Origin: Thalassovita sp. | Lineage (GTDB): Bacteria; Pseudomonadota; Alphaproteobacteria; Rhodobacterales; Rhodobacteraceae | NCBI RefSeq assembly: GCF_963691685.1 | Contig: NZ_OY829290.1 | Coordinates: 434,001 to 498,000, forward strand | Direction: 5' to 3' | DNA length: 64,000 nt | Shown: in pieces, positions 25,801-32,893 of the stretch | How positions within the stretch are numbered: position 1 is the stretch's first letter | Layout of the letters: each line of letters opens with the position of its first letter | Translations under genes and position numbers: made by a program | Notes under the pieces: generated by a model | Told to the model about the DNA's origin: nothing | Database searches by the model: none | The model's input: the letters and a program-made list of their open reading frames with translations, nothing else

Positions 25801-26027
25801 GACTGCAGCCGGTTCACACCCCCGTCGCGGATCGCATCCAGCATGGCCTGATATTCGCCCATCGCGTTGACGATGCTTTCAGGCGCATCGGGGCGGCGGA
25901 AGCTGACAGGGGACCAGGCGGGAAGTGCTGAAAGATCAGGCAGCTCCGTTTGGCGGCGCAGATTTTCCATCGGGTAAGGGCCCAGATGGACCGGTCGTGA
26001 TTTGTCCGAGAAAAAGCGCAATCCCAT
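22815..26027 (-). CDS. Soluble reductive dehalogenase fused to FMN/NAD/[2Fe-2S] reductase
   Basis: Predicted cytoplasmic, cobalamin-dependent reductive dehalogenase of the catabolic (non-respiratory) type, known from NpRdhA of Nitratireductor and BhbA of Comamonas. There is no Tat signal. Residues about 60-270 and 385-560 are two copies of the B12-binding module; compare GWGAKAHSG with GYSAKAHTV, and GPRFGLAAVTCTLPVATDQPL with GPRLKSGVVTTDMPMAHDKPI. Two [4Fe-4S] sites follow: CESCNKCARECP (560-571), then a Cys at 596 with CGRCMKTCP (609-617). The C-terminal reductase has RQYS (804, flavin), GGGIGITP (867, NAD) and a ferredoxin site CADGICGVCKC...C (1019-1055). This self-sufficient layout feeds NAD(P)H electrons to B12. 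The start at 26027 is chosen for GAAGGAAC upstream; an ATG at 26045 is possible. It is divergent from preT across one RutR-like site. The substrate is unknown. Confidence 0.9.
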   Translation of the reverse strand: MGLRFFSDKSRPVHLGPYPMENLRRQTELPDLSALPAWSPVSFRRPDAPESIVNAMGEYQAMLDAIRDGGVNRLQSDIPADLEERANHLKSFGYFSDASMVGICRLPQAARLEAPVLNPDIQRLAEALKTRQTKTLASGIDMIMAELKEAMAAPPSSIDDHEYALVFLYEYPRDPGPTEAGTDWIKDAQAQRACLRANETAAVLANYIRLLGWGAKAHSGGSSDVDLNHLAVAAGLASFEGGELVAPWVGPRFGLAAVTCTLPVATDQPLAPMVQQPWKATNGPAWWLGTNSSKSALNRDPFAKRRFADGGHPFERLKRVEDPTTYIDEPNVARVPKRADMFARALFGDMGKHVQEATKNGHYVRKSAPSFAQRRALGAFVVIQNGDPNPAGSHPADPMINALNIKATSYFLGADAVGLSRCPDWAWYSHDAAGEEITPRHDNAISMIIDQGRETMEGSSGDDWIAVAQSMRAYLRFSLLGGVIAQQIRNLGYSAKAHTVMDGEVLQPPLLLLSGLGEVSRIGEVILNPYLGPRLKSGVVTTDMPMAHDKPIDFGLQKFCESCNKCARECPSGAITAGPKLMFNGYEIWKSDSQKCASYRITTPGGAMCGRCMKTCPWNLEGLFSEAPFRWAASNIPAAAPVLAKLDDKLGNGGLNDVKKWWWDLELSDDGAYYPSKHPLNRRDLQTDLDLKYEDQTLAVYPAPLAPPPWPYPFPMDREAGIAAYEAMIPAEEYRAKLAAGDLSVVHRYETPTDAPVIRVEVSKVEAMTADVTKYEFATLDGAPLPDWTAGAHLDVLVAPEFLRQYSMSGNPSETGRYQIGVLREDEGRGGSALLHRIFEEGRKVFISKPINHFPLVEEAEKTFLMGGGIGITPMIAFAHRLHDLGRDFALHYSCSSRANAGYLEDLTAMPWADKVHYHFSDEGTRADLDQVLSGYREGWHVYTCGPDRFMAGVMEAAERQGFPEEGRHLEYFNVPEQPEYENHPFTLKLQDGRRLEVPEDKTASDVLIENGVHVDVKCADGICGVCKCGLVAGEVEHRDFVLSNKQRETGIILCQSRAAEPGGEIEIDL

Positions 26028-26201
26028 TGACGGCGGTTCCTTCATGCTGGCGGCCCGAGAGCCCAATATTTTATGGGGCGGCATTCCGGGCAGGTGGCTT
26101 TGGAAGACAGCCACTATCGGGCGGGGAGACCGCAGAAAATCCTCATCTCTGAGGAGGGTCGGCCCGTCGGCGCCAGGCAAGTTTTTTTCAACTGCTTAAA
26201 T

Positions 26202-26217
26202 TTTACCATTTGGAAAA
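26202..26217. promoter_or_regulatory. RutR-like operator between the dehalogenase and preT
   Basis: TTTACCA-TT-TGGAAAA: a 7-2-7 near-palindrome with one mismatch, the same form as the E. coli RutR site (TTGACCA-N2-TGGTCAA). It lies 63 bases before the preT ATG and 174 bases before the dehalogenase start. On the minus strand a TAAAAT hexamer (26200-26205) overlaps it and could be the dehalogenase -10. Confidence 0.65.
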
Positions 26218-26280
26218 AAACAAAAAGGGTGCAGAGTGATTGCAAAAAAGAAGACAAAACCAAGCTCAGTGGAGGTATTC

Positions 26281-27603
26281 ATGACTTCAAACGCGCTGAC
26301 GCCAGGCATTGTTTCTGGACGGCTCCCTGCGGAGGACCTGTTCGAGAATTTCTCGGACTTGCATCCCCCGCTTGACGATCACGAGGCGCTTGTCGCCGCG
26401 GATCGTTGTTACTTCTGTCACGACGCGCCCTGTATGACGGCCTGTCCGACAGATATCGATATTCCCTTGTTTATCCGGCAAATCGCCACCGGCACCCCGG
26501 ATGCGGCGGCCAAAACCATTCTGGAGCAGAATATTCTGGGCGGCATGTGTGCCCGTGTCTGCCCCACCGAAACGCTGTGTGAACAGGCCTGTGTGCGCGA
26601 AACCGCTGAGGGCAAGCCGGTGGAGATCGGCAATTTGCAGCGCTACGCCACCGATACTTTGATGGCATCGGGCGTGCATCCGTTCACCCGTGCGGCCGCA
26701 ACGGGCAAGAAAGTGGCTGTTGTGGGCGCGGGTCCTGCGGGCCTCAGCTGTGCGCACCGTTTGGCCAGCAAAGGCCATGACGTGACCATCTATGATGCGC
26801 GCGCTAAATCCGGTGGCCTCAATGAATTTGGCATCGCGGCCTACAAGTCGGTCGATAACTTCGCCGAAAAAGAGGTCGACTGGCTGCTGCAGATCGGGGG
26901 CATCACCGTGGAGCACGGCAAAGGCTTGGGCGCCGGCCTGTCACTGGAGAAGCTGAAGGCCGATTATGACGCGGTGTTCCTGGGCATCGGTCTGGCCGGT
27001 GTAAACGCGCTGAATGTTGAGGGCGAGGACAAAGACGGCGTTTTGGATGCGGTCGATTTCATTGCCGAGCTGCGCCAGGCCGATGACCTGTCTCAGGTGG
27101 CGATTGGCCGGGATGTTGTGGTCATTGGCGGCGGCATGACCGCTGTGGATGCTGCCGTGCAGGCCAAGCTGCTGGGCGCCTTGAACGTCAGCCTAGTCTA
27201 TCGCCGCGGCAAAGATCGCATGAACGCCTCCGCGTTTGAGCAGGAACTGGCCGCCACCAAAGGTGTGCGCATCATCACCAATGCTTCGCCCAAAGCGGTG
27301 ATCGGAAATGGCGCGGTGCAGGAGATCGAGTTTGAATACACCGACAATGATCTGAAACCTACAGGTCAGACGGTACGTCTGGCTGCCGATCAGGTGTTCA
27401 AGGCCATCGGTCAGCAGTTGGGCGGTGATGACCTGCCCGCGGTGGAGCGTGGCAAGATCACCGTAAGTGGCGCAGGGCGTACCAGCATGGCAGGGGTCTG
27501 GGCTGGGGGGGACTGTGCCTCAGGCGGTGATGACCTGACCGTGACCGCGGTGGCCGAGGGTCGCGATGCGGCCGAAGACATTCACGCCGCGCTGTCGGCG
27601 TAA
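26281..27603 (+). CDS. preT: NAD-dependent dihydropyrimidine dehydrogenase, subunit PreT
   Basis: Electron-transfer subunit that passes NADH electrons through FAD and Fe-S clusters to PreA for reduction of uracil and thymine; 440 residues, cytoplasmic. The N-terminal cluster domain (glutamate synthase small-subunit type) has CYFCHDAPCMTACP and GGMCARVCPTETLCEQAC (about residues 42-105). The FAD site VAVVGAGPAGLSCAHRLA lies near 142 and the NAD site VVVIGGGMTAVDAA near 280. A GTG 45 bases upstream is in frame, but GGAGG six bases before the ATG at 26281 decides the start. It is the first gene of preT-preA; a RutR-like operator lies in front. Confidence 0.93.
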   Translation: MTSNALTPGIVSGRLPAEDLFENFSDLHPPLDDHEALVAADRCYFCHDAPCMTACPTDIDIPLFIRQIATGTPDAAAKTILEQNILGGMCARVCPTETLCEQACVRETAEGKPVEIGNLQRYATDTLMASGVHPFTRAAATGKKVAVVGAGPAGLSCAHRLASKGHDVTIYDARAKSGGLNEFGIAAYKSVDNFAEKEVDWLLQIGGITVEHGKGLGAGLSLEKLKADYDAVFLGIGLAGVNALNVEGEDKDGVLDAVDFIAELRQADDLSQVAIGRDVVVIGGGMTAVDAAVQAKLLGALNVSLVYRRGKDRMNASAFEQELAATKGVRIITNASPKAVIGNGAVQEIEFEYTDNDLKPTGQTVRLAADQVFKAIGQQLGGDDLPAVERGKITVSGAGRTSMAGVWAGGDCASGGDDLTVTAVAEGRDAAEDIHAALSA

Positions 27604-27621
27604 GCAAAGGGAGATAGCACA

Positions 27622-28929
27622 ATGGCCGATCTCACAAGCGAATTCATCGGGATCAAATCCCCAAACCCTTTCTGGCTGGCCTCTGCGCCGCCGACAGACA
27701 AGGAATACAACGTCCGCCGCGCCTTTGAGGCCGGCTGGGGCGGCGTGGTCTGGAAAACCCTGGGCTCCGAGGGCCCGCCGGTGGTTAACGTCAACGGCCC
27801 GCGCTATGGCGCGATCTGGGGCGCTGACCGTCGCCTCCTGGGGCTCAACAATATTGAGTTGATCACCGACCGTCCGCTGGAAACCAACCTGCGCGAAATC
27901 AAATCGGTGAAGCGCGACTATCCTGATCGCGCGGTCATCATCTCACTGATGGTGCCCTGCGATGAGGAGAGCTGGCGCGATATCCTGTACCGTATCGAAG
28001 ATACCGGTGCAGATGGGGTGGAGCTGAACTTTGGCTGCCCACATGGTATGGCCGAACGGGGTATGGGCTCTGCCGTGGGGCAGGTGCCGGAATACATCGA
28101 AATGGTGACCTCCTGGGTCAAACAGTATTCCAAGATGCCCTGCATCGTGAAGCTAACCCCGAACATCACCGATGTGCGCAAACCGGCCGAAGCCGCCCTG
28201 CGCGGCGGCGCTGATGCGGTCAGCCTGATCAACACGATCAACTCGATCACCTCGGTCGATCTGGATGATTTTGCACCGGAGCCAACGATTGACGGCAAAG
28301 GCACCCACGGCGGTTATTGCGGCCCGGCGGTGAAACCGATTGCGCTGAACATGGTGGCGGAAATCGCCCGCAGCCCGGAAACCGCAAACCTGCCGATTTC
28401 GGGCATTGGTGGCGTGACCACCTGGCGCGATGCGGCCGAGTTCATGGCGCTGGGGGCGGGCAATGTGCAGGTCTGTACCGCCGCGATGACCTATGGGTTC
28501 AAAGTGGTGCAGGAGATGATCTCAGGCCTCAGCGATTACATGGATCGCAAAGGCATGACCTCAACCAGCGAGCTGGTTGGCCGCGCGGTGCCCAATGTCA
28601 CCGACTGGCAGTATCTGAACCTGAACTATGTAACCAAGGCCAAGATCGACCAAGACGCCTGCATCAGCTGCGGCCGCTGCTTTGCGGCCTGTGAGGACAC
28701 CAGCCATCAGGCGATCGAGATGTCTGAGGATCGGGTGTTCACGGTGAAGGATGACGAATGCGTTGCCTGTAACCTCTGCGTCAATGTCTGCCCGATCGAG
28801 AACTGCATCACGATGGAGCAGGTCGCTGCCGGTCAGTTGGATGAGCGCACTGGTGAAAAAGTGCCGGAAGAATACGGCAACTGGACGCAGCATCCGAACA
28901 ACCCCTCTAACTTTGAGGCGGCTGAATAA
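27622..28929 (+). CDS. preA: NAD-dependent dihydropyrimidine dehydrogenase, subunit PreA
   Basis: Catalytic FMN subunit that reduces uracil/thymine to the 5,6-dihydro forms, the first step of reductive pyrimidine degradation; 435 residues. A TIM barrel of the dihydroorotate dehydrogenase type holds ELNFGCPHGMAERGMGSAVGQ (catalytic Cys region, about 134-154) and the FMN phosphate block ISGIGGVTTWRDAAEFMALGAG. The C-terminal 2x[4Fe-4S] domain has CISCGRCFAACED and CVACNLCVNVCP (about 347-395). It lies 18 bases after preT with a ribosome site, and a strong terminator follows. Confidence 0.95.
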   Translation: MADLTSEFIGIKSPNPFWLASAPPTDKEYNVRRAFEAGWGGVVWKTLGSEGPPVVNVNGPRYGAIWGADRRLLGLNNIELITDRPLETNLREIKSVKRDYPDRAVIISLMVPCDEESWRDILYRIEDTGADGVELNFGCPHGMAERGMGSAVGQVPEYIEMVTSWVKQYSKMPCIVKLTPNITDVRKPAEAALRGGADAVSLINTINSITSVDLDDFAPEPTIDGKGTHGGYCGPAVKPIALNMVAEIARSPETANLPISGIGGVTTWRDAAEFMALGAGNVQVCTAAMTYGFKVVQEMISGLSDYMDRKGMTSTSELVGRAVPNVTDWQYLNLNYVTKAKIDQDACISCGRCFAACEDTSHQAIEMSEDRVFTVKDDECVACNLCVNVCPIENCITMEQVAAGQLDERTGEKVPEEYGNWTQHPNNPSNFEAAE

Positions 28930-28961
28930 GGCAGTTGTTCTAGGTACCTGAAGCCAATGAA

Positions 28962-28993
28962 AAGCGCCCTGGCCGAAAGCTGGGGCGCTTTTT
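28962..28993 (+). terminator. Rho-independent terminator after preA
   Basis: Perfect stem AAGCGCCC/GGGCGCTT (28962-28969 and 28983-28990) followed by five T. Confidence 0.9.
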
Positions 28994-29005
28994 CAATGTT
29001 TGGCA

Positions 29006-29030
29006 TTTGAGTATTTGAGGATCATTGAAA
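29006..29030 (+). repeat. Short dispersed intergenic repeat, copy 1
   Basis: A 25-bp sequence starting TTTGAGTATTTG and ending ATCATTGAAA. It recurs at 33875-33899 with one substitution, both times between genes of the pyrimidine locus and both times followed by GCGCAGG. Confidence 0.75.
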
Positions 29031-29076
29031 GGCGCAGGTGGTACGGCCGCTGCCGCGCCGCGGTATTCGATGTGGT

Positions 29077-29763
29077 TTACGGCGTCAGCAATTTGCGGAA
29101 CATCGTGTCCAGATAGGCATCGGCGCCGTCGATCGGGTCACGTTCATCGGGGCTGAGGACACCGATCTGCACCTCAAAGTCTGCATAGTGCTGGGTTGTT
29201 GCCCAGATTGAATACAGAAGGTGGCGCGGATCAACCGTGGCCAGCTGGCCGGCCTGCATCCAGGTGCGCAGCACTTCGGTCTTTTCATCCACCAGGGGTT
29301 TAAGCCCGCTGATCAGATGCGGTTTCATCCGGGGCGCGCCTTGTAGGATCTCATTGGCAAACAGGCGGGATTCACGCGGATATTCCCGGCTCATCTGCAC
29401 CTTGCGGTGAATATAGGCCATGACCTCTTCCAGCGGGTCGCCATTGGGATCCATCTCGGCCAATGGGTCCAGCCAGGTTTCCATCAGCTGGTTCAGCAGG
29501 GTCACATGGATCGCTTCTTTGCCATCGAAGTAATAAAGGATGTTGGGTTTGGACAATCCGGCGGTTTTGGCGATCTGGTCCAGCGTTGCGCCGCGGTAGC
29601 CATGCTGGGCAAAAACCTCAAGCGCGGCCTCGATGATCCGTTTGCGGTTGCGCAGCTGAATCCGGCTGAGCTTTTTCTCAGCGGGGGGCGTTTGCGCCGT
29701 TTCCTTGGCGGTTTCCTGAGCTTGATCTTGGGCCTGATCTTGGGCGGTATCACTTTGCGTCAT
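29077..29763 (-). CDS. rutR: RutR-type TetR-family regulator of pyrimidine degradation
   Basis: TetR-family protein of 228 residues, close in layout to E. coli RutR, which binds uracil and releases DNA. The HTH IIEAALEVFAQHGYRGATLDQIAKTAG then LSKPNILYYFDGKEAIH occupies about residues 40-85. The RutR/YcdC-type C-domain shows REYPRESRLFANEILQGAP and HLLYSIWATTQHYADFEVQI, the latter almost the RutR sequence. The N-terminal 30 residues are a Gln/Ala/Asp/Thr-rich repeat (DQAQDQAQETAKETAQ) of no obvious function. The start at 29763 is supported by AGAGG. The gene is divergent from the ureidopropionase gene; the perfect operator at 29878 lies between them, implying autoregulation. Confidence 0.9.
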   Translation of the reverse strand: MTQSDTAQDQAQDQAQETAKETAQTPPAEKKLSRIQLRNRKRIIEAALEVFAQHGYRGATLDQIAKTAGLSKPNILYYFDGKEAIHVTLLNQLMETWLDPLAEMDPNGDPLEEVMAYIHRKVQMSREYPRESRLFANEILQGAPRMKPHLISGLKPLVDEKTEVLRTWMQAGQLATVDPRHLLYSIWATTQHYADFEVQIGVLSPDERDPIDGADAYLDTMFRKLLTP

Positions 29764-29877
29764 GCGGACCTCTGAATGCGGTGCCACGAAAAACATCGCG
29801 GTCTGATAACTTGGCCATTGCAGCGGCGCCAATGAAAGAGTTTTCTTGACAGGTGCCCCTGCGTTCGCAATCGTCAC

Positions 29878-29893
29878 TTTACCAAATGGTAAA
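29878..29893. promoter_or_regulatory. RutR-like operator between rutR and the ureidopropionase gene
   Basis: TTTACCA-AA-TGGTAAA: perfect 7-bp inverted repeat with a 2-bp centre. It lies 115 bases upstream of the rutR ATG and 104 bases upstream of the hydrolase ATG. It is the best of the three sites in the window. Confidence 0.75.
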
Positions 29894-29996
29894 AAAGCAG
29901 CAAGAGGGCGCCGCTCTCCAGCCAGAAGAAGGTCCGGGACAGGGCTAGAGCAGTCAGCGGCACGCCCTCTCACGACCACTGGAGAGGGAGATCGGC

Positions 29997-31247
29997 ATGT
30001 CCGCGCCGGGTGAAAATCTGAAAATCAATGGCGACCGTCTTTGGGACAGTCTGATGGAAATGGCCAAAATTGGTCCCGGGATTGCCGGGGGCAACAATCG
30101 CCAGACCCTGACCGATGAGGATGCCGAGGGTCGCGCGCTGTTTCAGCAGTGGTGTGATGCAGCGGGTATGAGCATGGGCGTGGACACGATGGGCAATATG
30201 TTTGCCACCCGCGCCGGCACCGACCCTGAGGCGCTGCCGGTTTATATGGGCAGCCATCTGGACACCCAGCCGACGGGTGGCAAATACGATGGTGTTTTGG
30301 GGGTTCTGGGCGGGCTGGAAGTGATCCGCACGATGAACGATCTGGGCATCAAAACAAAACACCCCATTGTCGTGACCAACTGGACCAATGAAGAGGGCAC
30401 CCGTTTTGCCCCGGCGATGCTGGCCTCGGGCGTGTTCACAGGTCGTCATACCCAGGATTGGGCCTATGACCGTGTGGACGCCGAAGGCAAACGCTTCGGG
30501 GATGAGATCGCGCGGATCGGCTGGATCGGTGATGAAGAGGTCGGCGCGCGCAAGATGCACGCGATGTTTGAGCTGCACATCGAACAGGGCCCGATTCTGG
30601 AGGCTGAGGGCAAAGACATCGGGGTTGTGACCCACGGTCAGGGCCTGCGCTGGATCGAATGCACCGTGACCGGCAAGGAAAGCCACACAGGCTCCACCCC
30701 GATGCCGATGCGCAAGAACGCAGGCCGTGGTCTGGCCCGCATCACCGAGCTGGTGCATGAGATTGCGATGAAACATCAGCCCAATGCGGTGGGCGCGATT
30801 GGCCATGTGGATGTCTATCCGAACTCGCGCAACATCATCCCGGGCAAGGTGGTCTTTACCATCGATTTCCGCTCGCACCTGCAAGAGGTGATCGATGCGA
30901 TGCTGGCAGAGTTTGCTGAAAAAGCGCCGAAGCTCTGCGAGGAGATTGAGGTTGGGCTGGAGTGGGAGATCGTCGGCCAGTTTGATCCGCCCGCCTTTGA
31001 TGAGGGCTGCGTCAACGCCGTGCGCGATGCGGCGGAACGTCTGGGCTATAGTCATATGGATATCGTGTCCGGCGCCGGCCACGATGCCTGCTGGGTCAAT
31101 GATGTGGCCCCAACCGCGATGATCATGTGCCCCTGTGTCGATGGCCTCAGCCACAATGAGGCCGAGGAGATCAGCAAAGACTGGGCCGCTGCTGGCACCG
31201 ATGTGCTGCTGCATGCCGTTTTGGAAACCGCACAGGTGGTTGAGTGA
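29997..31247 (+). CDS. M20-family Zn hydrolase, probable beta-ureidopropionase
   Basis: Metallohydrolase of 416 residues in the allantoate amidohydrolase / N-carbamoyl amino acid hydrolase group. In this operon it most likely hydrolyses N-carbamoyl-beta-alanine (or its methyl form), the third step of the reductive pyrimidine route (the role called PydC). Metal ligands appear in GSHLDTQPTGGKYDG (H87, D89, D98) and NWTNEEGTRF. VDVYPNSRNIIPGKVVFTIDFRSH is the dimerisation-domain block, and GAGHDACWVNDVAPTAMIMCP closes the site. GGAGAGGGAGA upstream supports the start. It is followed after 86 bases by the dihydropyrimidinase gene. Confidence 0.9.
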   Translation: MSAPGENLKINGDRLWDSLMEMAKIGPGIAGGNNRQTLTDEDAEGRALFQQWCDAAGMSMGVDTMGNMFATRAGTDPEALPVYMGSHLDTQPTGGKYDGVLGVLGGLEVIRTMNDLGIKTKHPIVVTNWTNEEGTRFAPAMLASGVFTGRHTQDWAYDRVDAEGKRFGDEIARIGWIGDEEVGARKMHAMFELHIEQGPILEAEGKDIGVVTHGQGLRWIECTVTGKESHTGSTPMPMRKNAGRGLARITELVHEIAMKHQPNAVGAIGHVDVYPNSRNIIPGKVVFTIDFRSHLQEVIDAMLAEFAEKAPKLCEEIEVGLEWEIVGQFDPPAFDEGCVNAVRDAAERLGYSHMDIVSGAGHDACWVNDVAPTAMIMCPCVDGLSHNEAEEISKDWAAAGTDVLLHAVLETAQVVE

Positions 31248-31260
31248 TCAGATAACATAT

Positions 31261-31277
31261 CGGGGGCCACGCCCCCG
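31261..31277 (+). repeat. GC-rich hairpin between ureidopropionase and dihydropyrimidinase genes
   Basis: Perfect inverted repeat CGGGGGC/GCCCCCG with a 3-base loop (CAC). No T tract follows, so it looks like an mRNA-stability or REP-like element rather than a terminator. Confidence 0.6.
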
Positions 31278-31333
31278 ACCCCCCGGGATACCTAAAAAAC
31301 AAAGACACCGGGGCAGTTTCAGGGAGAAAGACA

Positions 31334-32797
31334 ATGACAACCAAAGTGATCAAAGGTGGCATGGTTTGCACCGCCGACCGCACCTGGAAGGCCGATGTGC
31401 TGATCGAGGGCGAGGTGATCAAACAGATCGGCGAAGATCTGAAAGGCGATGAATATATCGACGCTGAAGGCGCCTATGTGATCCCCGGCGGGATTGATCC
31501 GCACACCCACCTGGAGATGCCCTTCATGGGCACCACCGCGGCCGAGACCTTTGAAAGCGGCACCTGGGCGGCGGCCACGGGCGGCACCACCATGTTGGTT
31601 GATTTCTGCCTGCCGGGTGAAGACGGCTCGATCAAAAACGCGATCAATGAATGGCACCGCAAGTCGGCGCCGCAGATCTGTGCCGACATCGGCTATCACA
31701 TGGCGATCACCGGCTGGAATGAGACCATCTTTGACGAGATGAAAGACGCCGTCGATATGGGCGTCAACTCGTTCAAACACTTCATGGCCTATAAGGGCGC
31801 GCTGATGATTGAGGACGATGAGATGTACGCATCCTTCAAGCGCTGCAAGGAACTGGGTGCGCTGCCGATGGTGCATGCCGAAAACGGCGACCTGGTGGCC
31901 GATCTGCAGGAAGAGATGCTGGCCAAGGGCATCACCGGTCCCGAAGGTCACGCCTATTCGCGCCCGCCTGAATTTGAAGGGGAGGCCGCCAACCGCGCGA
32001 TCACCATCGCGGATGCAGCTGGCACCCCGCTTTATATCGTGCATGTCAGCTGTGAGCAGGCGCATGAGGCGATCCGCCGTGCCCGCCAGAAGGGTATGCG
32101 CGTTTATGGGGAACCGCTGATCCAGTTCTTGACCCTGGATGAAAGCGAGTATTTCAAAGGTGACTGGATGCATTCGGCGCGCCGGGTGATGTCACCGCCG
32201 TTCCGCAATAAGGCACATCAGGACAGCCTCTGGGCCGGTCTGCAATCGGGCAGCCTGCAGGTGGTGGCCACCGATCATGCAGCCTTCACCTCCGAGCAGA
32301 AGCTGATGGGCAAAGATAACTTCTGCCTGATCCCCAATGGTTCCAACGGGTTGGAGGAACGTCTGGCGGTGCTCTGGACCGAAGGGGTGGAAACCGGCCG
32401 TCTGACCCCAAATGAATTTGTCGCGGCCACCTCAACCAATGTGGCGAAGATCCTCAACATCTATCCCAAGAAAGGGGCGATTGTGGAAGGTGCGGATGCT
32501 GACATCGTGGTGTGGGATCCAAAGATTTCCAAAACCATCTCGGCGTCGAACCACCATTCGGTGCTGGATTACAACGTGTTTGAGGATTTCCAGGTCAAAG
32601 CGCAGGCGCGTTACACCCTCAGCCGCGGCGAGGTCATCTGGGCCTGGGGCCAGAACAGCCAGCCGCAGCCGGGCCGGGGCCGCTTTGTGCCGCGTCCGGC
32701 CTTCAATTCGGCCGCCGTGGCGCTGTCGAAGTGGAAGGAACTGACCGCTCCGAAGCAGATCAACCGCGATCCGCTTAATATTCCAGCAGGTATCTGA
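31334..32797 (+). CDS. hydA: Dihydropyrimidinase
   Basis: Ring-opening hydrolase that converts 5,6-dihydrouracil/dihydrothymine to N-carbamoyl-beta-alanine/-aminoisobutyrate, the second step of the pathway; 487 residues, cytoplasmic tetramer in known cases. The binuclear zinc site is intact: GGIDPHTHLEMPF (H57, H59), the carboxylated Lys in FKHFMAYKGALM (K154), the His in MVHAENGDL, the His in YIVHVSCEQAHEAI, and the Asp in VATDHAAF. The protein begins at an ATG with AGGGAGAAAG upstream. Its position, between the ureidopropionase and the transporter genes, completes the PreTA-dihydropyrimidinase-ureidopropionase route. Confidence 0.95.
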   Translation: MTTKVIKGGMVCTADRTWKADVLIEGEVIKQIGEDLKGDEYIDAEGAYVIPGGIDPHTHLEMPFMGTTAAETFESGTWAAATGGTTMLVDFCLPGEDGSIKNAINEWHRKSAPQICADIGYHMAITGWNETIFDEMKDAVDMGVNSFKHFMAYKGALMIEDDEMYASFKRCKELGALPMVHAENGDLVADLQEEMLAKGITGPEGHAYSRPPEFEGEAANRAITIADAAGTPLYIVHVSCEQAHEAIRRARQKGMRVYGEPLIQFLTLDESEYFKGDWMHSARRVMSPPFRNKAHQDSLWAGLQSGSLQVVATDHAAFTSEQKLMGKDNFCLIPNGSNGLEERLAVLWTEGVETGRLTPNEFVAATSTNVAKILNIYPKKGAIVEGADADIVVWDPKISKTISASNHHSVLDYNVFEDFQVKAQARYTLSRGEVIWAWGQNSQPQPGRGRFVPRPAFNSAAVALSKWKELTAPKQINRDPLNIPAGI

Positions 32798-32804
32798 ATT
32801 GGCG

Positions 32805-32830
32805 ACGCCCCGGACCCGTGTTCGGGGCGT
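32805..32830 (+). terminator. Hairpin between dihydropyrimidinase and transporter genes
   Basis: ACGCCCCG/CGGGGCGT (32805-32812 and 32823-32830), 8 bp perfect, just after the dihydropyrimidinase stop. It lacks a strong T tract, so partial read-through is likely. The next operator starts seven bases later. Confidence 0.55.
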
Positions 32831-32836
32831 TCGTTA

Positions 32837-32852
32837 TTGACCAAAAGGTAAA
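32837..32852. promoter_or_regulatory. RutR-like operator before the ABC transporter genes
   Basis: TTGACCA-AA-AGGTAAA: left arm identical to the E. coli RutR half site, right arm with one mismatch to the local consensus. It lies 41 bases upstream of the GTG of the ATPase gene, implying a separate promoter for uptake genes under the same regulator. Confidence 0.65.
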
Positions 32853-32893
32853 ATAATTGCGCAGTTCAAGCGCAATAACGGAGACACAGGGAC

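Noticed and set aside
26028..26180. N-terminal extension of the dehalogenase to 26180
   Set aside because: It would begin at TTG without a ribosome site and reach into the promoter region; GAAGGAAC fits a start at 26027.
29970..31214. 414-codon minus-strand frame opposite the ureidopropionase gene
   Set aside because: Antisense shadow of a gene with complete M20 metal motifs; composition (His, Arg, Gln rich) is not protein-like.
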